Shown: piece by piece, positions 1-8,242 of the stretch
How positions within the stretch are numbered: the stretch's first letter is position 1
How the letters are laid out: each line of letters opens with the position of its first letter
IMG/VR virus record: IMGVR_UViG_3300047562_002570
Coordinates: 1 to 29,430 of that record
DNA: 29,430 nucleotides
Direction: 5' to 3' (one strand)
From: a virus
Translations under genes and position numbers: made by a program
The notes under the pieces: model-generated
What the model was told of the DNA's origin: nothing
The model's database searches: none
Seen by the model: only the letters and a program-made list of their open reading frames with translations

Positions 1-2152
1 CAGATTGTGCTAAAAATGCATAAGTATATGATGCTGCAATACGAATTTCTGATGAATTTAATGTATTATCTACTTCACTTGTGATTGCATAATATACGAC
101 ATGCTCTGTTATATTTTCTGGTAAATCTCCTTTTTTACTTTGTACAATAATTTTTTCACCAGTCTTTAAATTATGAGCACCAATTAAAAATCTATCTCCA
201 CTTATTCCTGATACTGTATATTTTTTTTCATTTTGATCTTGATTTTCTAGACCAGTTTTGCCGGTCATGTAAATTTCTGAACTATATTCAGTTCCCAAAA
301 AGTTAATGAATAGTTTATCATTTAACTTTGCACCAATACGATACCCCTGCGTTAATGAAATTGGTATTCCACTCTTAGCCTTAAATCCGCTTAAATATAT
401 TTTCTTACTATTATTAACAGTAATTGTTTTTAAAGCATCCAAAGATACCCATTCTATCTCATCAGAAATTGAGTCATTAATATTTTTTGGAGAGATAATT
501 GCGGTAACATATCCATGATTATCCTTTTCAAATGCCTCTTTCTTATATCCAGACGCTTTTAATGCTACCTGTCCAAAGTTTGAGTTTGAGTTAGTAATTG
601 AAGCATCACCACCAGTATCTGCATCAAAATGGTATGTAAATCCAATTGCAAAAACAGAAACAATTTGTATAAATGAATCGTTTGCAATTTTTATGTGACT
701 AGATTCCCATCCTGGTCTATAAATTGCATCTTGATCTAAATGATATACTTTATCGCTATTTGTTTGGGAAGATTCAAGTGGTAAAGTGTCACCAAAAACG
801 GTAGTATAACTTACTTCATCATAACTTCTTTTGGATTTATCATATTTTACAAAAGCTCTATCATCTTTTTGAAGAGAAACTGCAGTAAACTGTGCAACAA
901 CCATTGAACGGAATCCGGATGCTTTTGATCCATCCGCAAACATTCCATTCATACCCCATACAGATCTTAAAGATATGTTAAAGATATATGGTGAAGCACC
1001 ACCGACAGTATCAGTCTCTACAGTAACCGTTGCATTAGCAGAAGTTGGAGTAACTGGTAAATTCTTTTCAAAAGATGGTAACAAATATGTAAATCTGGTC
1101 TCACTTTCAATATCCTGCACTAAGGTTGAGACATTGTATGCAGATGCTGATACTCCGCGAATTTTAATTGGAGTACCAACATTTAATCCATGAGGTGTGA
1201 CAGTTGTTACTGTGATTCTATTCGTCGCAGTTGTTCCATTTCCTGAAAATATATTTAAAATATTAATAGGATCTGATTTAAACGCACCAACAATTTCCCA
1301 TTCTGGAGCACGTTTTGCAAATGAAGTTAAAGACTTTGGAAACTTGTTGTCAGATTCAATTTCTCTGTAAGAGTTATATGCATTACTAACCTTACTATAA
1401 TACATGTCAAGGTCAGTAAGTTGACCATAACTAGTTCTGTTAACATAATTTACACCATCACAATATTCAAAACAAGTTAATTTATGATGACTGAATCTTG
1501 GTTGAGAAGTATATTCTGATGAAAAACTTAATTGATTTGTATATACCTTTCCAGTATCATCTCCATCAAATATTGAAAACTGCCAAAAATAACATGCACC
1601 AGTAATTCTAAAGATCGCAGAGTTTGGTGTAGATGGGTCTGTTGGATTTGGAACGTATTTTGGTCTTATCTTTGTTTTTCTTAAATCCAATCCAACGATT
1701 GAAGTTCCTCTTGGAACTATTACGCCACCATAGACACTATTAAATTTGTAAAGTATATTATTTTCTTGAGTTAAATCAAAATTAGAATCTAATTCTAATG
1801 ATAATTCTGCACTTGCTTCTGGAACTCCAGTGATTCCACCACCAAGAGGAGAAACTCTTGCAATATTAGGATTGTTAGTATCCGCAAAAATTGCATAACC
1901 AGGTCTATTATCAATTACATGCTCTCCAGGAAAAAGTAATATAGTTGTTTTTTCAGTTAAATCGTTATTATTTCCTCTTAAATATGAAAATCTTGCTGCT
2001 TCAAGTAAAGCTCTTTGAATTGTCTTGAATGGTTGAACAAGAGAGTTACCTTCGTTAGTAACAGAATCAGTTGAGTCAAGGTCACTTGGGTTTACATAAA
2101 GAATGCGACCTTCAGTATTCTTTATAAAATTATCTAACTTATTAAGTGGCAT
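1..2152 (-). CDS. Virion structural protein with beta-helix features, partial
   Basis: The frame opens at ATG 2152 and stays open for about 717 codons to the left edge, so the C-terminus is missing. The N-terminus reads MPLNKLDNFIKNTEGRILYV. Near residues 15-75 it has the layout I/LYV...PFKTIQRA...LLFPGEHVIDN, which is typical of beta-helix (pectate-lyase-like) fibre proteins and recurs in the head of the fibre protein at 11889-15302. Further on it has a motif SITNSNSNFG followed by AL.ASG, also shared with that protein. A late-promoter-like box CATAAATA lies about 30 nt upstream, and no strong Shine-Dalgarno sequence is visible. I infer a tail-fibre or baseplate-periphery structural protein of the sort annotated only as 'structural protein' in T4-like cyanophages. 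Its exact position in the virion cannot be read from the sequence. Confidence 0.75.
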   Translation of the reverse strand, partial: MPLNKLDNFIKNTEGRILYVNPSDLDSTDSVTNEGNSLVQPFKTIQRALLEAARFSYLRGNNNDLTEKTTILLFPGEHVIDNRPGYAIFADTNNPNIARVSPLGGGITGVPEASAELSLELDSNFDLTQENNILYKFNSVYGGVIVPRGTSIVGLDLRKTKIRPKYVPNPTDPSTPNSAIFRITGACYFWQFSIFDGDDTGKVYTNQLSFSSEYTSQPRFSHHKLTCFEYCDGVNYVNRTSYGQLTDLDMYYSKVSNAYNSYREIESDNKFPKSLTSFAKRAPEWEIVGAFKSDPINILNIFSGNGTTATNRITVTTVTPHGLNVGTPIKIRGVSASAYNVSTLVQDIESETRFTYLLPSFEKNLPVTPTSANATVTVETDTVGGASPYIFNISLRSVWGMNGMFADGSKASGFRSMVVAQFTAVSLQKDDRAFVKYDKSKRSYDEVSYTTVFGDTLPLESSQTNSDKVYHLDQDAIYRPGWESSHIKIANDSFIQIVSVFAIGFTYHFDADTGGDASITNSNSNFGQVALKASGYKKEAFEKDNHGYVTAIISPKNINDSISDEIEWVSLDALKTITVNNSKKIYLSGFKAKSGIPISLTQGYRIGAKLNDKLFINFLGTEYSSEIYMTGKTGLENQDQNEKKYTVSGISGDRFLIGAHNLKTGEKIIVQSKKGDLPENITEHVVYYAITSEVDNTLNSSEIRIAASYTYAFLAQS

Positions 2153-2184
2153 CTTATTGCGTTTGACGAAATATTTCTATAGTT

Positions 2185-2192
2185 TATTTATG
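2185..2192 (-). promoter_or_regulatory. Late promoter box (CATAAATA) for the structural gene at 2152
   Basis: On the minus strand the octamer CATAAATA matches the T4 late consensus TATAAATA at seven of eight bases. It overlaps the TAA stop of the 100-aa gene and leaves a leader of roughly 25 nt before ATG 2152. Function is inferred from sequence and position. Confidence 0.6.
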
Positions 2193-2490
2193 ATGTCATG
2201 TCTTCCCCACCACAAAAGTATTCATCATCTGGCATATCTTCTGGATTTTCTAATTCAATTGGAAAAAAGCAAGGATGTGCTTCTTCTTCTATAAGATAAA
2301 ATGAGTTTTTATATAAGTCTTCTGGTTCAAATGATCTTTCTTTGTCTGCTGCTCTACAAAGATCATTATCATATAAATGACCATCAGGTAATTCATCAAA
2401 CGTAAAAGGAACATGATTGATGAAATACATTTTCACAATCATACTGCCATTATTGTACCAGCAGTATGCATGATCGATACGATAAGACAT
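2188..2490 (-). CDS. Hypothetical acidic protein, 100 aa
   Basis: I do not recognise this family. The start ATG at 2490 is supported by a good Shine-Dalgarno sequence (GGGAG, 9 nt upstream) and by a CATAAATA late box at 2513-2520. The N-terminal half is aromatic-rich (YCWYNN, MYFINHVPF) and the C-terminal half is strongly acidic (EEEAH, ENPEDMPDDE), with cysteines at four spaced positions (10, 45, 74, 92). No signal peptide or membrane segment is evident. The gene sits between a tRNA and a large structural gene on the same strand and is probably expressed late. No function is proposed. Confidence 0.7.
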   Translation of the reverse strand: MSYRIDHAYCWYNNGSMIVKMYFINHVPFTFDELPDGHLYDNDLCRAADKERSFEPEDLYKNSFYLIEEEAHPCFFPIELENPEDMPDDEYFCGGEDMTS

Positions 2491-2512
2491 AGGGTTTAAC
2501 TCCCATATGTCA

Positions 2513-2520
2513 TATTTATG
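2513..2520 (-). promoter_or_regulatory. Late promoter box (CATAAATA) for the 100-aa gene
   Basis: CATAAATA on the minus strand begins 3 nt past the tRNA 3' end and lies 22 nt upstream of ATG 2490, with the GGGAG ribosome site in between. It matches the NATAAATA late consensus of T4-like phages. Confidence 0.6.
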
Positions 2521-2522
2521 AA

Positions 2523-2594
2523 TAGGACTGGAGGGAATTGAACCCTCTTCACACCGTTATAAGCAGTGGGCCTTAACCAATAGGCGACAGTCCC
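2523..2594 (-). tRNA. tRNA-Ile (anticodon UAU)
   Basis: The minus strand folds into a complete 72-nt cloverleaf. The acceptor GGGACTG pairs with CAGTCCT (the terminal pair is G-U). The D arm is GCCT/AGGC with GG in the loop. The anticodon stem CACTG/CGGTG holds the loop CTTATAA, giving anticodon UAU. The variable loop is TGAA, the T stem GAGGG/CCCTC, the T loop TTCAATT, and the discriminator is A. CCA is not encoded. The UAU anticodon should read AUA, a codon common in the A+T-rich structural genes here. Bacteria normally read AUA with a lysidine-modified CAU tRNA, so a UAU isoleucine tRNA is uncommon. It has its own sigma70-type promoter at 2623-2651. Confidence 0.9.
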
Positions 2595-2620
2595 GAAAAA
2601 TCAGGTCCTTAGATCTGATT
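2595..2620 (-). terminator. Terminator-like hairpin between the antitoxin gene and the tRNA
   Basis: On the minus strand AATCAGATC, loop TAAG, GACCTGATT forms a 9-position stem with one A/C mismatch, followed by a run of T (TTTTTC). It lies 15 nt after the stop of the Phd-like gene and directly before the tRNA. It fits a Rho-independent terminator for the upstream two-gene transcript. The moderate stem leaves room for read-through or for a processing role. Confidence 0.5.
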
Positions 2621-2622
2621 AA

Positions 2623-2651
2623 ATTTTAACATGCTTAGTTGTTATTGTCAA
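2623..2651 (-). promoter_or_regulatory. Sigma70-type promoter for the tRNA
   Basis: On the minus strand TTGACA (2646-2651) is followed after exactly 17 bp by TAAAAT (2623-2628), a 6/6 and 5/6 match to the sigma70 consensus. The -35 lies in the last codons of the Phd-like gene. The predicted start near 2616 falls inside the 5' arm of the hairpin at 2599-2620, about 22 nt before the tRNA. Confidence 0.55.
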
Positions 2652-2799
2652 CATACAGTTTTAGGAGTTCATCATCGATTGGCATCATAACAGAAGCTTT
2701 ACCTTCTTCATTTATAATTCCAATGTGTTCTCCAGTTTCTACACGTTGAATTAATTCATCCCAACGTTCTTGAAATTCTTCTACTGTAAAAATTTCCAT
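2635..2799 (-). CDS. Phd/YefM-family antitoxin-like protein, 54 aa (orphan)
   Basis: This short frame starts at ATG 2799, two bases after the stop of the upstream 63-aa gene. The protein begins MEIFTVEEFQERWDELIQRV and continues with ETGEHIGIINEEGKASVMMP. That is the Phd/YefM pattern: a start like 'tvsEfr..l..ll..V..GE...i...Gk..avlvP' forming the DNA-binding and dimerisation domain. Typical members have about 80 residues, with a C-terminal tail that wraps the toxin. Here only about 14 residues follow the domain, so the toxin-binding tail looks absent or very short. No RelE/Doc-type toxin is adjacent. It may act as a small repressor or as a decoy against host toxins. Family assignment is by eye. 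Confidence 0.7.
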   Translation of the reverse strand: MEIFTVEEFQERWDELIQRVETGEHIGIINEEGKASVMMPIDDELLKLYVDNNN

Positions 2800-2801
2800 A
2801 G

Positions 2802-2993
2802 TTAAAATGGGTTTGAATAAACTAAAGTATCTTCGTCTAATTGAGTTCTAACAACTTCAAGTACGTTCATGAATTGATCTACACTTTCACATTCAACAAC
2901 TTTTTCATCACCCTCATTTGAATAAAGATAAAATTTTCGTGAGAGTGTATCAACGACGCAGCGAGTTAGAAATTCTTCTGCTTTGGGAGACAT
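2802..2993 (-). CDS. Hypothetical protein, 63 aa
   Basis: First gene after the strong sigma70 promoter at 3018-3046 and co-directional with the Phd-like gene 2 nt downstream, so the two form a probable operon. The protein has no membrane segment. It contains a central stretch KFYLYSNEGDEKVVECESVDQFMNVLEVVR that looks like a small alpha/beta fold (beta strands followed by an amphipathic helix). I do not recognise a named family. It is too short and lacks basic catalytic features expected of a RelE-type toxin, so I do not call it the toxin partner. Host-type promoter control suggests early expression. Confidence 0.7.
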   Translation of the reverse strand: MSPKAEEFLTRCVVDTLSRKFYLYSNEGDEKVVECESVDQFMNVLEVVRTQLDEDTLVYSNPF

Positions 2994-3017
2994 AATTCGT
3001 TTAGTGAAGCAAAAACC

Positions 3018-3046
3018 ATCATAGACTAGTTTGGTGGTTTTGTCAA
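3018..3046 (-). promoter_or_regulatory. Strong sigma70-type (early) promoter
   Basis: On the minus strand TTGACA (3041-3046), a 17-bp spacer and TATGAT (3018-3023) form a near-consensus bacterial promoter. Transcription would start near 3011 and run into the 63-aa gene at 2993. It sits in the only clear intergenic gap of this region, among genes that otherwise carry late-type boxes or none. Confidence 0.75.
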
Positions 3047-3058
3047 GGGGAAGGAAAA

Positions 3059-6000
3059 TTAATTTTTTATAATTTCAAACTGATGAATTTTTCCATTTGA
3101 AAATGCAACATAAAAAGTGTCAAAATCATATTTGTTTGTTAAACTTAATCCTACATTTTTTGTTTCACTTCCTACACTTGATCCTGTGTATCCAGAAAAA
3201 TCTCCATTATATAAAATTTTAGTAACATATAAATCTGAATTTTTATTTGTTAGAAGTGGATATGAATACTTTACTTTCTGATATATTGTAGATGCAACAG
3301 ATCTTCCAGTAAAATACATGTTGGGGTATGTATCTGCATTTAAAACAATTGAATTAGGTATATCTTCGGTTATTCTATAATCAACTTCATCTACATAATT
3401 TTTTATTCTTAAATTCTGGGGTCTGTTAAAAATATTTTCTCTAAACCTTACATTATAATAGTCTATAGAATCAATTTCCCAAGCAGTAGTTAATGGAATT
3501 TCAAAAACAGAACTACTTGCATATACAATAAAAATTTTATCCCCAGTAGAACTAAATTCCAAATTAACTGCCAAACTAGTTGTTTCAAAAAATGGAGAAA
3601 TTTCGGAAAGAGATTGAACTTTACAAAAATTAGCACTATCAACATCCCAATTTGTTGCTAAGTTCAATTGTATTAATTCATTAAAATATCCATTTTCAGA
3701 AAATACATAAAGTTTGGATCCATCTGATTTAAAAAATAATGAAGTCAAAGAAAAGTTAGATGGTGCAACATACTTTGAGTTATATATGCTCGCTATTAAA
3801 ATAGCAATTTTAGTTTTTAAATTTGTTTTTTTATTAAAAACATATTGACTTATGATACCTAAGTTTGGATTAGAAGTAGTATATTCAAATATTTGATAAA
3901 AATCGATAAAATAAAATTTAGTTAAGTCTGGTTTAAAAAATAAACCTTTAACTTCATTTGTAGTTTGTGAATAAATGTCTAATGTACCGACTGGATAACT
4001 AAATGATGATAATGACCATGATGGTGATAATGGAAAAGAAAGTAAAGTATTATTATAAATTGTATAAAAATTACTTCCAGAATTATTGAATTTCAAACTA
4101 TTAGATGATGAAATTCTATATTTAAAGTTTATTATACTTGAATTTGTTGGTGAAGAGGTATTTGATATGTCCCAATTCGTTGATAATGAATATTCTGAAA
4201 TTTTTCCAGTATTAGGGTTTGAAGTATATAGTTTTGATCCATCTTGTTTAAAATAAAAAGAATTCGGAGAATCTGTAAGTGACTTACTTACATTCGCATA
4301 TGCAAAATTTTCAATATTATATGGTGAAGATCCTTGATACTTATACAATGTATTTGAATTCAAAAGAAAAAATTCCGTATCATCTGGTTTGAAATGAATA
4401 TCAATTGGGGATGACAATGTTAATGGTAAATTAAGTATTTGGAGGTTTTGTATTGTTGTTACATCCCATGCTGTTCCCAAATTAAATGCAAATGTATCGG
4501 AATTTGTTGAAACAAGATATATTTTAGTTCCATCATCTTTAAAATAAAAGTCTGTAAAAGTTATATTAGGAATATTAATTAAAAAATTCTGATAAGAATT
4601 GGCATTGGGTGACCAAGAATTGAACGTCAGTCTGTATGGAGTTACAAGATCCATAGCCCTAATAAGTTGTTTTCCAGTGGCTTTGTTGGAAAGTAAATAC
4701 ACTTTATAACCATTACTTCCATATTTAAATCCAATCCACCGATATTTGACTCCATTTTCAGTGCCAACATTAAAAGCTAAATATCCCCACTGATTGTTTT
4801 CATTATCTGGTTCATAATCTTTTATTTGGAATGCAGTTCCACCAGATTTTAACTTTTGTTGATAAGCTACTGGTCCAACAGTTTGTCCACTACTTAATGA
4901 ATTATCCCACACTATAATTGTAAATCGATCTCCAGAGGGACTAAAATTCATACCAATTGGATCCCAAACCCCAATATTCATAGGAACGCTAGGAATGAGA
5001 TAGTTAGCGGCATTATACGTTATTCCAGTTATTGTCCAAACTGATGAAAGATTCCCTTGTCTAATTTCTAGGTTATTATAACGTGAGTAATAAAAATAGT
5101 TTCCATTAGGATCTATTGTGAACGCTCTTTGATAAACACTATCACCAGGAACATCTGAACTAGAATGAACAGTACCTGTAGTAATGTCCCACGCTGTTGC
5201 CAAATCTATTCTTATAATTCTACCATAACCCGAATTAGGATCAGTACCAGGTTGCCAAGAAGTTAATAAAAACAATTTAGATCCATTATCTCCAAAAAAT
5301 ACGTCTGCCACTGGAGATATTTTAATTGTTGAGGTAAAATACCAAAATTTTATAGGTACAAATTTTGCGGTAGAAACATCCCAATTAGTATCTAAATTAT
5401 GTTGATATATGGAATTTTCTGAAATACTTACTAAAAATAATTTAGACCCAGAAGAATTGAAATAAAAAGCATCGTGGGAAAAATAAAATTCACCTTTTCT
5501 TGTTGAACTTGTAGCCGTAGATATATCATATGCTACTGATAAACTATATTGTTCAATTTCGTTTAAACTTGGTGAAAAAACGTAAAGTTTATATCCACTA
5601 TCTCCAAAAAAACAGGAACTGGCACTTGTTGTTTGTGAACTTAAATCTAATTTTACAACTCCAGATGAATATGAATTTTGAACATTCCATGCAGAACTAG
5701 TACTTAATTGAAATATAAATCCAGTATCATTGCAAAAATAATAATTACTACCATCTGATTTAAATATAACATCATTTATACCGTTTGTTGAATAGTCATA
5801 CAAGTCAAAAGATTGCGGAGATGTACTACCATCTTTAAAAGTTCCAGTTGTAGAAAGATTATATTGATAAATTGTATTACTTGTTTGATTGACTGGATAG
5901 TATCGAGTAAAATCAGGTTTAAAGTTTATTGCGTTTAGGTTACTAACTGGTAAAGTGTATCTTGGATAAAAATCACTAGTACTTGCAATTGTTGATAAAT

Positions 6001-6733
6001 TCCACGGAACAGAAAGTTTTAATTTTTGAATAGAATCCGTATGATAAGTGTCGGTGTCTAAAGTATAACCATCAGAAACTATAAAAATAGAAGTTCCATT
6101 GTAATCAAAGTATAAATCATTTTCTCCAGATAAAACGTATGATGTTGAAGGTGATTGGGATTGAGTATTTTTTGGAATTGAGCATGATATGTTTTCATAA
6201 GCATATGATGATATTGACCATGGATTTGTAGAATTATAAAATTGAAAAATTTTACTTTCCGAGTAAGTATTACTACTATACGAATAAAGTTTAGTTAAAA
6301 CATATAATTTAGAACCATCAGGTTTAAAATAAATTCCACTTATTTGTGGATTTCGTGTACCTCCTCCTGGGAAAAAAATAGAATCTGGTAATGTGAGAGC
6401 TGATGACACAAACCCAGTAGATATATCTCCTCTGGTGAGTAAATTTATCTGATATATTATTTTTGTTCCAGTAGATACTCCATTTACATCATTGTTTGTT
6501 CCATTTTTAACTATGAAAATTTTGTCACCATCTACACTCATCACCATACATGTAACATGGGTAAATCCACCAATTGCAGAATTTAAATCTAAAGCTTTTC
6601 CAGAGTAAGTGTAACTATCAAGTTCACCATTATAATGTTGAATATTGCAGTTAGTCTCTGGTCTGTAAATTCCCAGTGAATCTGTCCTATTTCGTATATT
6701 GTTTCCAGTAAATCCTAATTTTCCGAGTTTCAT
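3059..6733 (-). CDS. Giant beta-propeller-repeat structural protein (putative adhesin)
   Basis: This 1224-aa protein is built from about 18 degenerate repeats of roughly 60 residues. Each is centred on a strand like F-F-K-x-D-G-S-K-L-Y-V followed by a second strand and a turn such as L-S-T-x-W-D-I-S. Examples are YFKPDGSKLYVL, VFFGDNGSKLFLL and LFFKSDGSKLYVF. The pattern is that of beta-propeller blades seen in phage tail-associated proteins. Eighteen blades would make two or three propellers. The first 40 residues (RNRTDSLGIYRPETN) resemble the start of the neighbouring 375-aa protein, suggesting a common virion anchor. The last 150 residues drift from the repeat and may form a separate tip. 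The gene starts one base after the stop of that neighbour. Host-surface binding is inferred, not shown. Confidence 0.7.
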   Translation of the reverse strand: MKLGKLGFTGNNIRNRTDSLGIYRPETNCNIQHYNGELDSYTYSGKALDLNSAIGGFTHVTCMVMSVDGDKIFIVKNGTNNDVNGVSTGTKIIYQINLLTRGDISTGFVSSALTLPDSIFFPGGGTRNPQISGIYFKPDGSKLYVLTKLYSYSSNTYSESKIFQFYNSTNPWSISSYAYENISCSIPKNTQSQSPSTSYVLSGENDLYFDYNGTSIFIVSDGYTLDTDTYHTDSIQKLKLSVPWNLSTIASTSDFYPRYTLPVSNLNAINFKPDFTRYYPVNQTSNTIYQYNLSTTGTFKDGSTSPQSFDLYDYSTNGINDVIFKSDGSNYYFCNDTGFIFQLSTSSAWNVQNSYSSGVVKLDLSSQTTSASSCFFGDSGYKLYVFSPSLNEIEQYSLSVAYDISTATSSTRKGEFYFSHDAFYFNSSGSKLFLVSISENSIYQHNLDTNWDVSTAKFVPIKFWYFTSTIKISPVADVFFGDNGSKLFLLTSWQPGTDPNSGYGRIIRIDLATAWDITTGTVHSSSDVPGDSVYQRAFTIDPNGNYFYYSRYNNLEIRQGNLSSVWTITGITYNAANYLIPSVPMNIGVWDPIGMNFSPSGDRFTIIVWDNSLSSGQTVGPVAYQQKLKSGGTAFQIKDYEPDNENNQWGYLAFNVGTENGVKYRWIGFKYGSNGYKVYLLSNKATGKQLIRAMDLVTPYRLTFNSWSPNANSYQNFLINIPNITFTDFYFKDDGTKIYLVSTNSDTFAFNLGTAWDVTTIQNLQILNLPLTLSSPIDIHFKPDDTEFFLLNSNTLYKYQGSSPYNIENFAYANVSKSLTDSPNSFYFKQDGSKLYTSNPNTGKISEYSLSTNWDISNTSSPTNSSIINFKYRISSSNSLKFNNSGSNFYTIYNNTLLSFPLSPSWSLSSFSYPVGTLDIYSQTTNEVKGLFFKPDLTKFYFIDFYQIFEYTTSNPNLGIISQYVFNKKTNLKTKIAILIASIYNSKYVAPSNFSLTSLFFKSDGSKLYVFSENGYFNELIQLNLATNWDVDSANFCKVQSLSEISPFFETTSLAVNLEFSSTGDKIFIVYASSSVFEIPLTTAWEIDSIDYYNVRFRENIFNRPQNLRIKNYVDEVDYRITEDIPNSIVLNADTYPNMYFTGRSVASTIYQKVKYSYPLLTNKNSDLYVTKILYNGDFSGYTGSSVGSETKNVGLSLTNKYDFDTFYVAFSNGKIHQFEIIKN

Positions 6734-6734
6734 G

Positions 6735-7862
6735 TTAACTAATTATTAGTCCATATCTGGTTATAGATCCTGTGCTTGTTGATGCACTATCATCTGGAAG
6801 TAATGGTGGAGTTAAATATTTTGATCCAAGAATATAAAAAGATAGTCCATCTGGGTTAAAATAGAATCCTCTTGGTTCAGAATCGTGTCCAGTATAATAT
6901 CCCCTATAAAAATATTTACTTGCAACCCCACTATTAATTCCATTAACAACATCCCAAGGAGTGTTTAATGTTACTTGATATACTCTTTTTGTTGTTAACC
7001 CAGTGAAATAAAGAATTCGACCATCAGAACTAAATTCCATATCTGTAGGATCTGTATCATAACTTGTCAAACTTAATTGACCATTATATGTCATACTAGT
7101 AATTGACCAAGGTGAACTTAACGTATATTGTAGTATACCAGGAACTCCATTGACAACAGTTCCCGAAGAGTTAGTAAAATTATAATCTCCCTTCATTACA
7201 AAAAGTTTTGTTCCGTCTGGATGTATTTTTATTCCTCTAATTAAATTAGTTCGATTTACTAAATTAGACGTTTCAACATTAGAATAATTGGACCCTTGAA
7301 AATTCCATACAAAATTTTCACGTCCAGTAATTATACTGTAATGTCTAATAAGTGCTTGTTTGGGAGAGGTGGTTGGAATATTTTCACCAGTATAAAAATC
7401 AAGTCCATCTAAAGAAGAGGTTATTCCTCCAGGAAGAATATTGGGATTAGTTACATTAGTAATTTCACTCTGAAATCCAGTAAAAGTTAATATAGAATCA
7501 CTTTCATTTATCGTAAAATACCAAGGAACAGTTAACTGTAAATAAACAAATGAAAGTAAGCTTTTAGTACCTTCAATTGATTTATATGAAATATAAAGAA
7601 ATCTTCCATCTGAAGAAAAATGCAATCCATATAATTTTATACTCAATCCAATTAGGTCAATAGAAACTTGTGTTGATAAGAAAAATCCATTATGAACTTC
7701 AATTTCATATGGAGATTCATCATAACAATCTATTTGATAGCGATAATTTTGCATCACCGCATTATCTTCTGGTCTATAAACTCCAGAAGTTTTTAATCTA
7801 GATCTCATAGAATGATATGGATCACTCCCTATAGTTCCTAAAGTAGTAATTTGAGGACTCAT
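6735..7862 (-). CDS. Beta-propeller-repeat structural protein, 375 aa
   Basis: A short relative of the 1224-aa protein next door. It starts with an anchor-like segment (SRLKTSGVYRPEDNAVMQNY, residues about 21-40) and carries about five blade motifs, such as GLHFSSDGRFLYIS, GIKIHPDGTKLFVM, DMEFSSDGRILYF and GFYFNPDGLSFYIL, with linking SPWSIT and TPWDVV turns. That would make one propeller of five to seven blades. The start codon overlaps the stop of the preceding 122-aa gene as ATGA, so the two are probably translationally coupled. It is likely a tail-fibre or baseplate accessory protein. The specific ligand cannot be inferred. Confidence 0.68.
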   Translation of the reverse strand: MSPQITTLGTIGSDPYHSMRSRLKTSGVYRPEDNAVMQNYRYQIDCYDESPYEIEVHNGFFLSTQVSIDLIGLSIKLYGLHFSSDGRFLYISYKSIEGTKSLLSFVYLQLTVPWYFTINESDSILTFTGFQSEITNVTNPNILPGGITSSLDGLDFYTGENIPTTSPKQALIRHYSIITGRENFVWNFQGSNYSNVETSNLVNRTNLIRGIKIHPDGTKLFVMKGDYNFTNSSGTVVNGVPGILQYTLSSPWSITSMTYNGQLSLTSYDTDPTDMEFSSDGRILYFTGLTTKRVYQVTLNTPWDVVNGINSGVASKYFYRGYYTGHDSEPRGFYFNPDGLSFYILGSKYLTPPLLPDDSASTSTGSITRYGLIIS

Positions 7863-8227
7863 ACGTTTGAAATTTCCTCATATGAAATGATTACATCAAT
7901 TGAGAATGTGTTTCCAGCTTGTGCTTTTATTGACCATCCTTCTTCCAAATAGAAATATGTTTCTTTTGTAGAAATAATTTGAGTAGCGTCTGCAGGAACA
8001 ATGATAGTTTTTGCCAAATATGTGTCAGTTCCTCCATCACTTATACTAATACTTATCGTGGATGAAACACTTCCATTAGTATTTGCTGCAAAAATACTAT
8101 TAATTTTAAAAACTTTTCCACTATTAGATGTATTAGTTAATATTGTAGTTGCACTAGTAGATATGTTTGGATTTACGTCAGTTTTACCGGTGATTATACT
8201 TGGATTTCTAATATTTGGTGCTGCCAT
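7859..8227 (-). CDS. Small beta-sandwich-like structural protein, 122 aa
   Basis: The protein is rich in Ser, Thr, Ile and Asn, with alternating strand-like segments (KVFKINSIFAAN, TYLAKTIIVPADATQII, LEEGWSIKAQAG, FSIDVIISYEEI). The same order of strands is found in the 115-aa protein at 11540-11887, so the two look like paralogues, each placed just after a collagen-like fibre gene. A late box AATAAATA lies at 8243-8250. The leader between it and the ATG is a run of AAAAAT units. I infer a small fibre-associated or capping protein; no catalytic motif is present. Confidence 0.65.
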   Translation of the reverse strand: MAAPNIRNPSIITGKTDVNPNISTSATTILTNTSNSGKVFKINSIFAANTNGSVSSTISISISDGGTDTYLAKTIIVPADATQIISTKETYFYLEEGWSIKAQAGNTFSIDVIISYEEISNV

Positions 8228-8242
8228 TTTTATTTTTATTTT

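Noticed and set aside
306-518. Short plus-strand frames at 306-518, 975-1193 and 2103-2294
   Set aside because: They lie antisense to well-supported minus-strand genes and show no ribosome site or recognisable protein features.
1380-1416. TTGACA with a downstream A+T-rich hexamer on the minus strand inside the left structural gene
   Set aside because: It is internal to coding sequence, no gene start follows, and the -10 match is poor.
2802-2993. 63-aa protein as the toxin partner of the Phd-like protein
   Set aside because: It is too short for known RelE or Doc toxins and shows none of their motifs. Toxin and antitoxin order alone is not enough.
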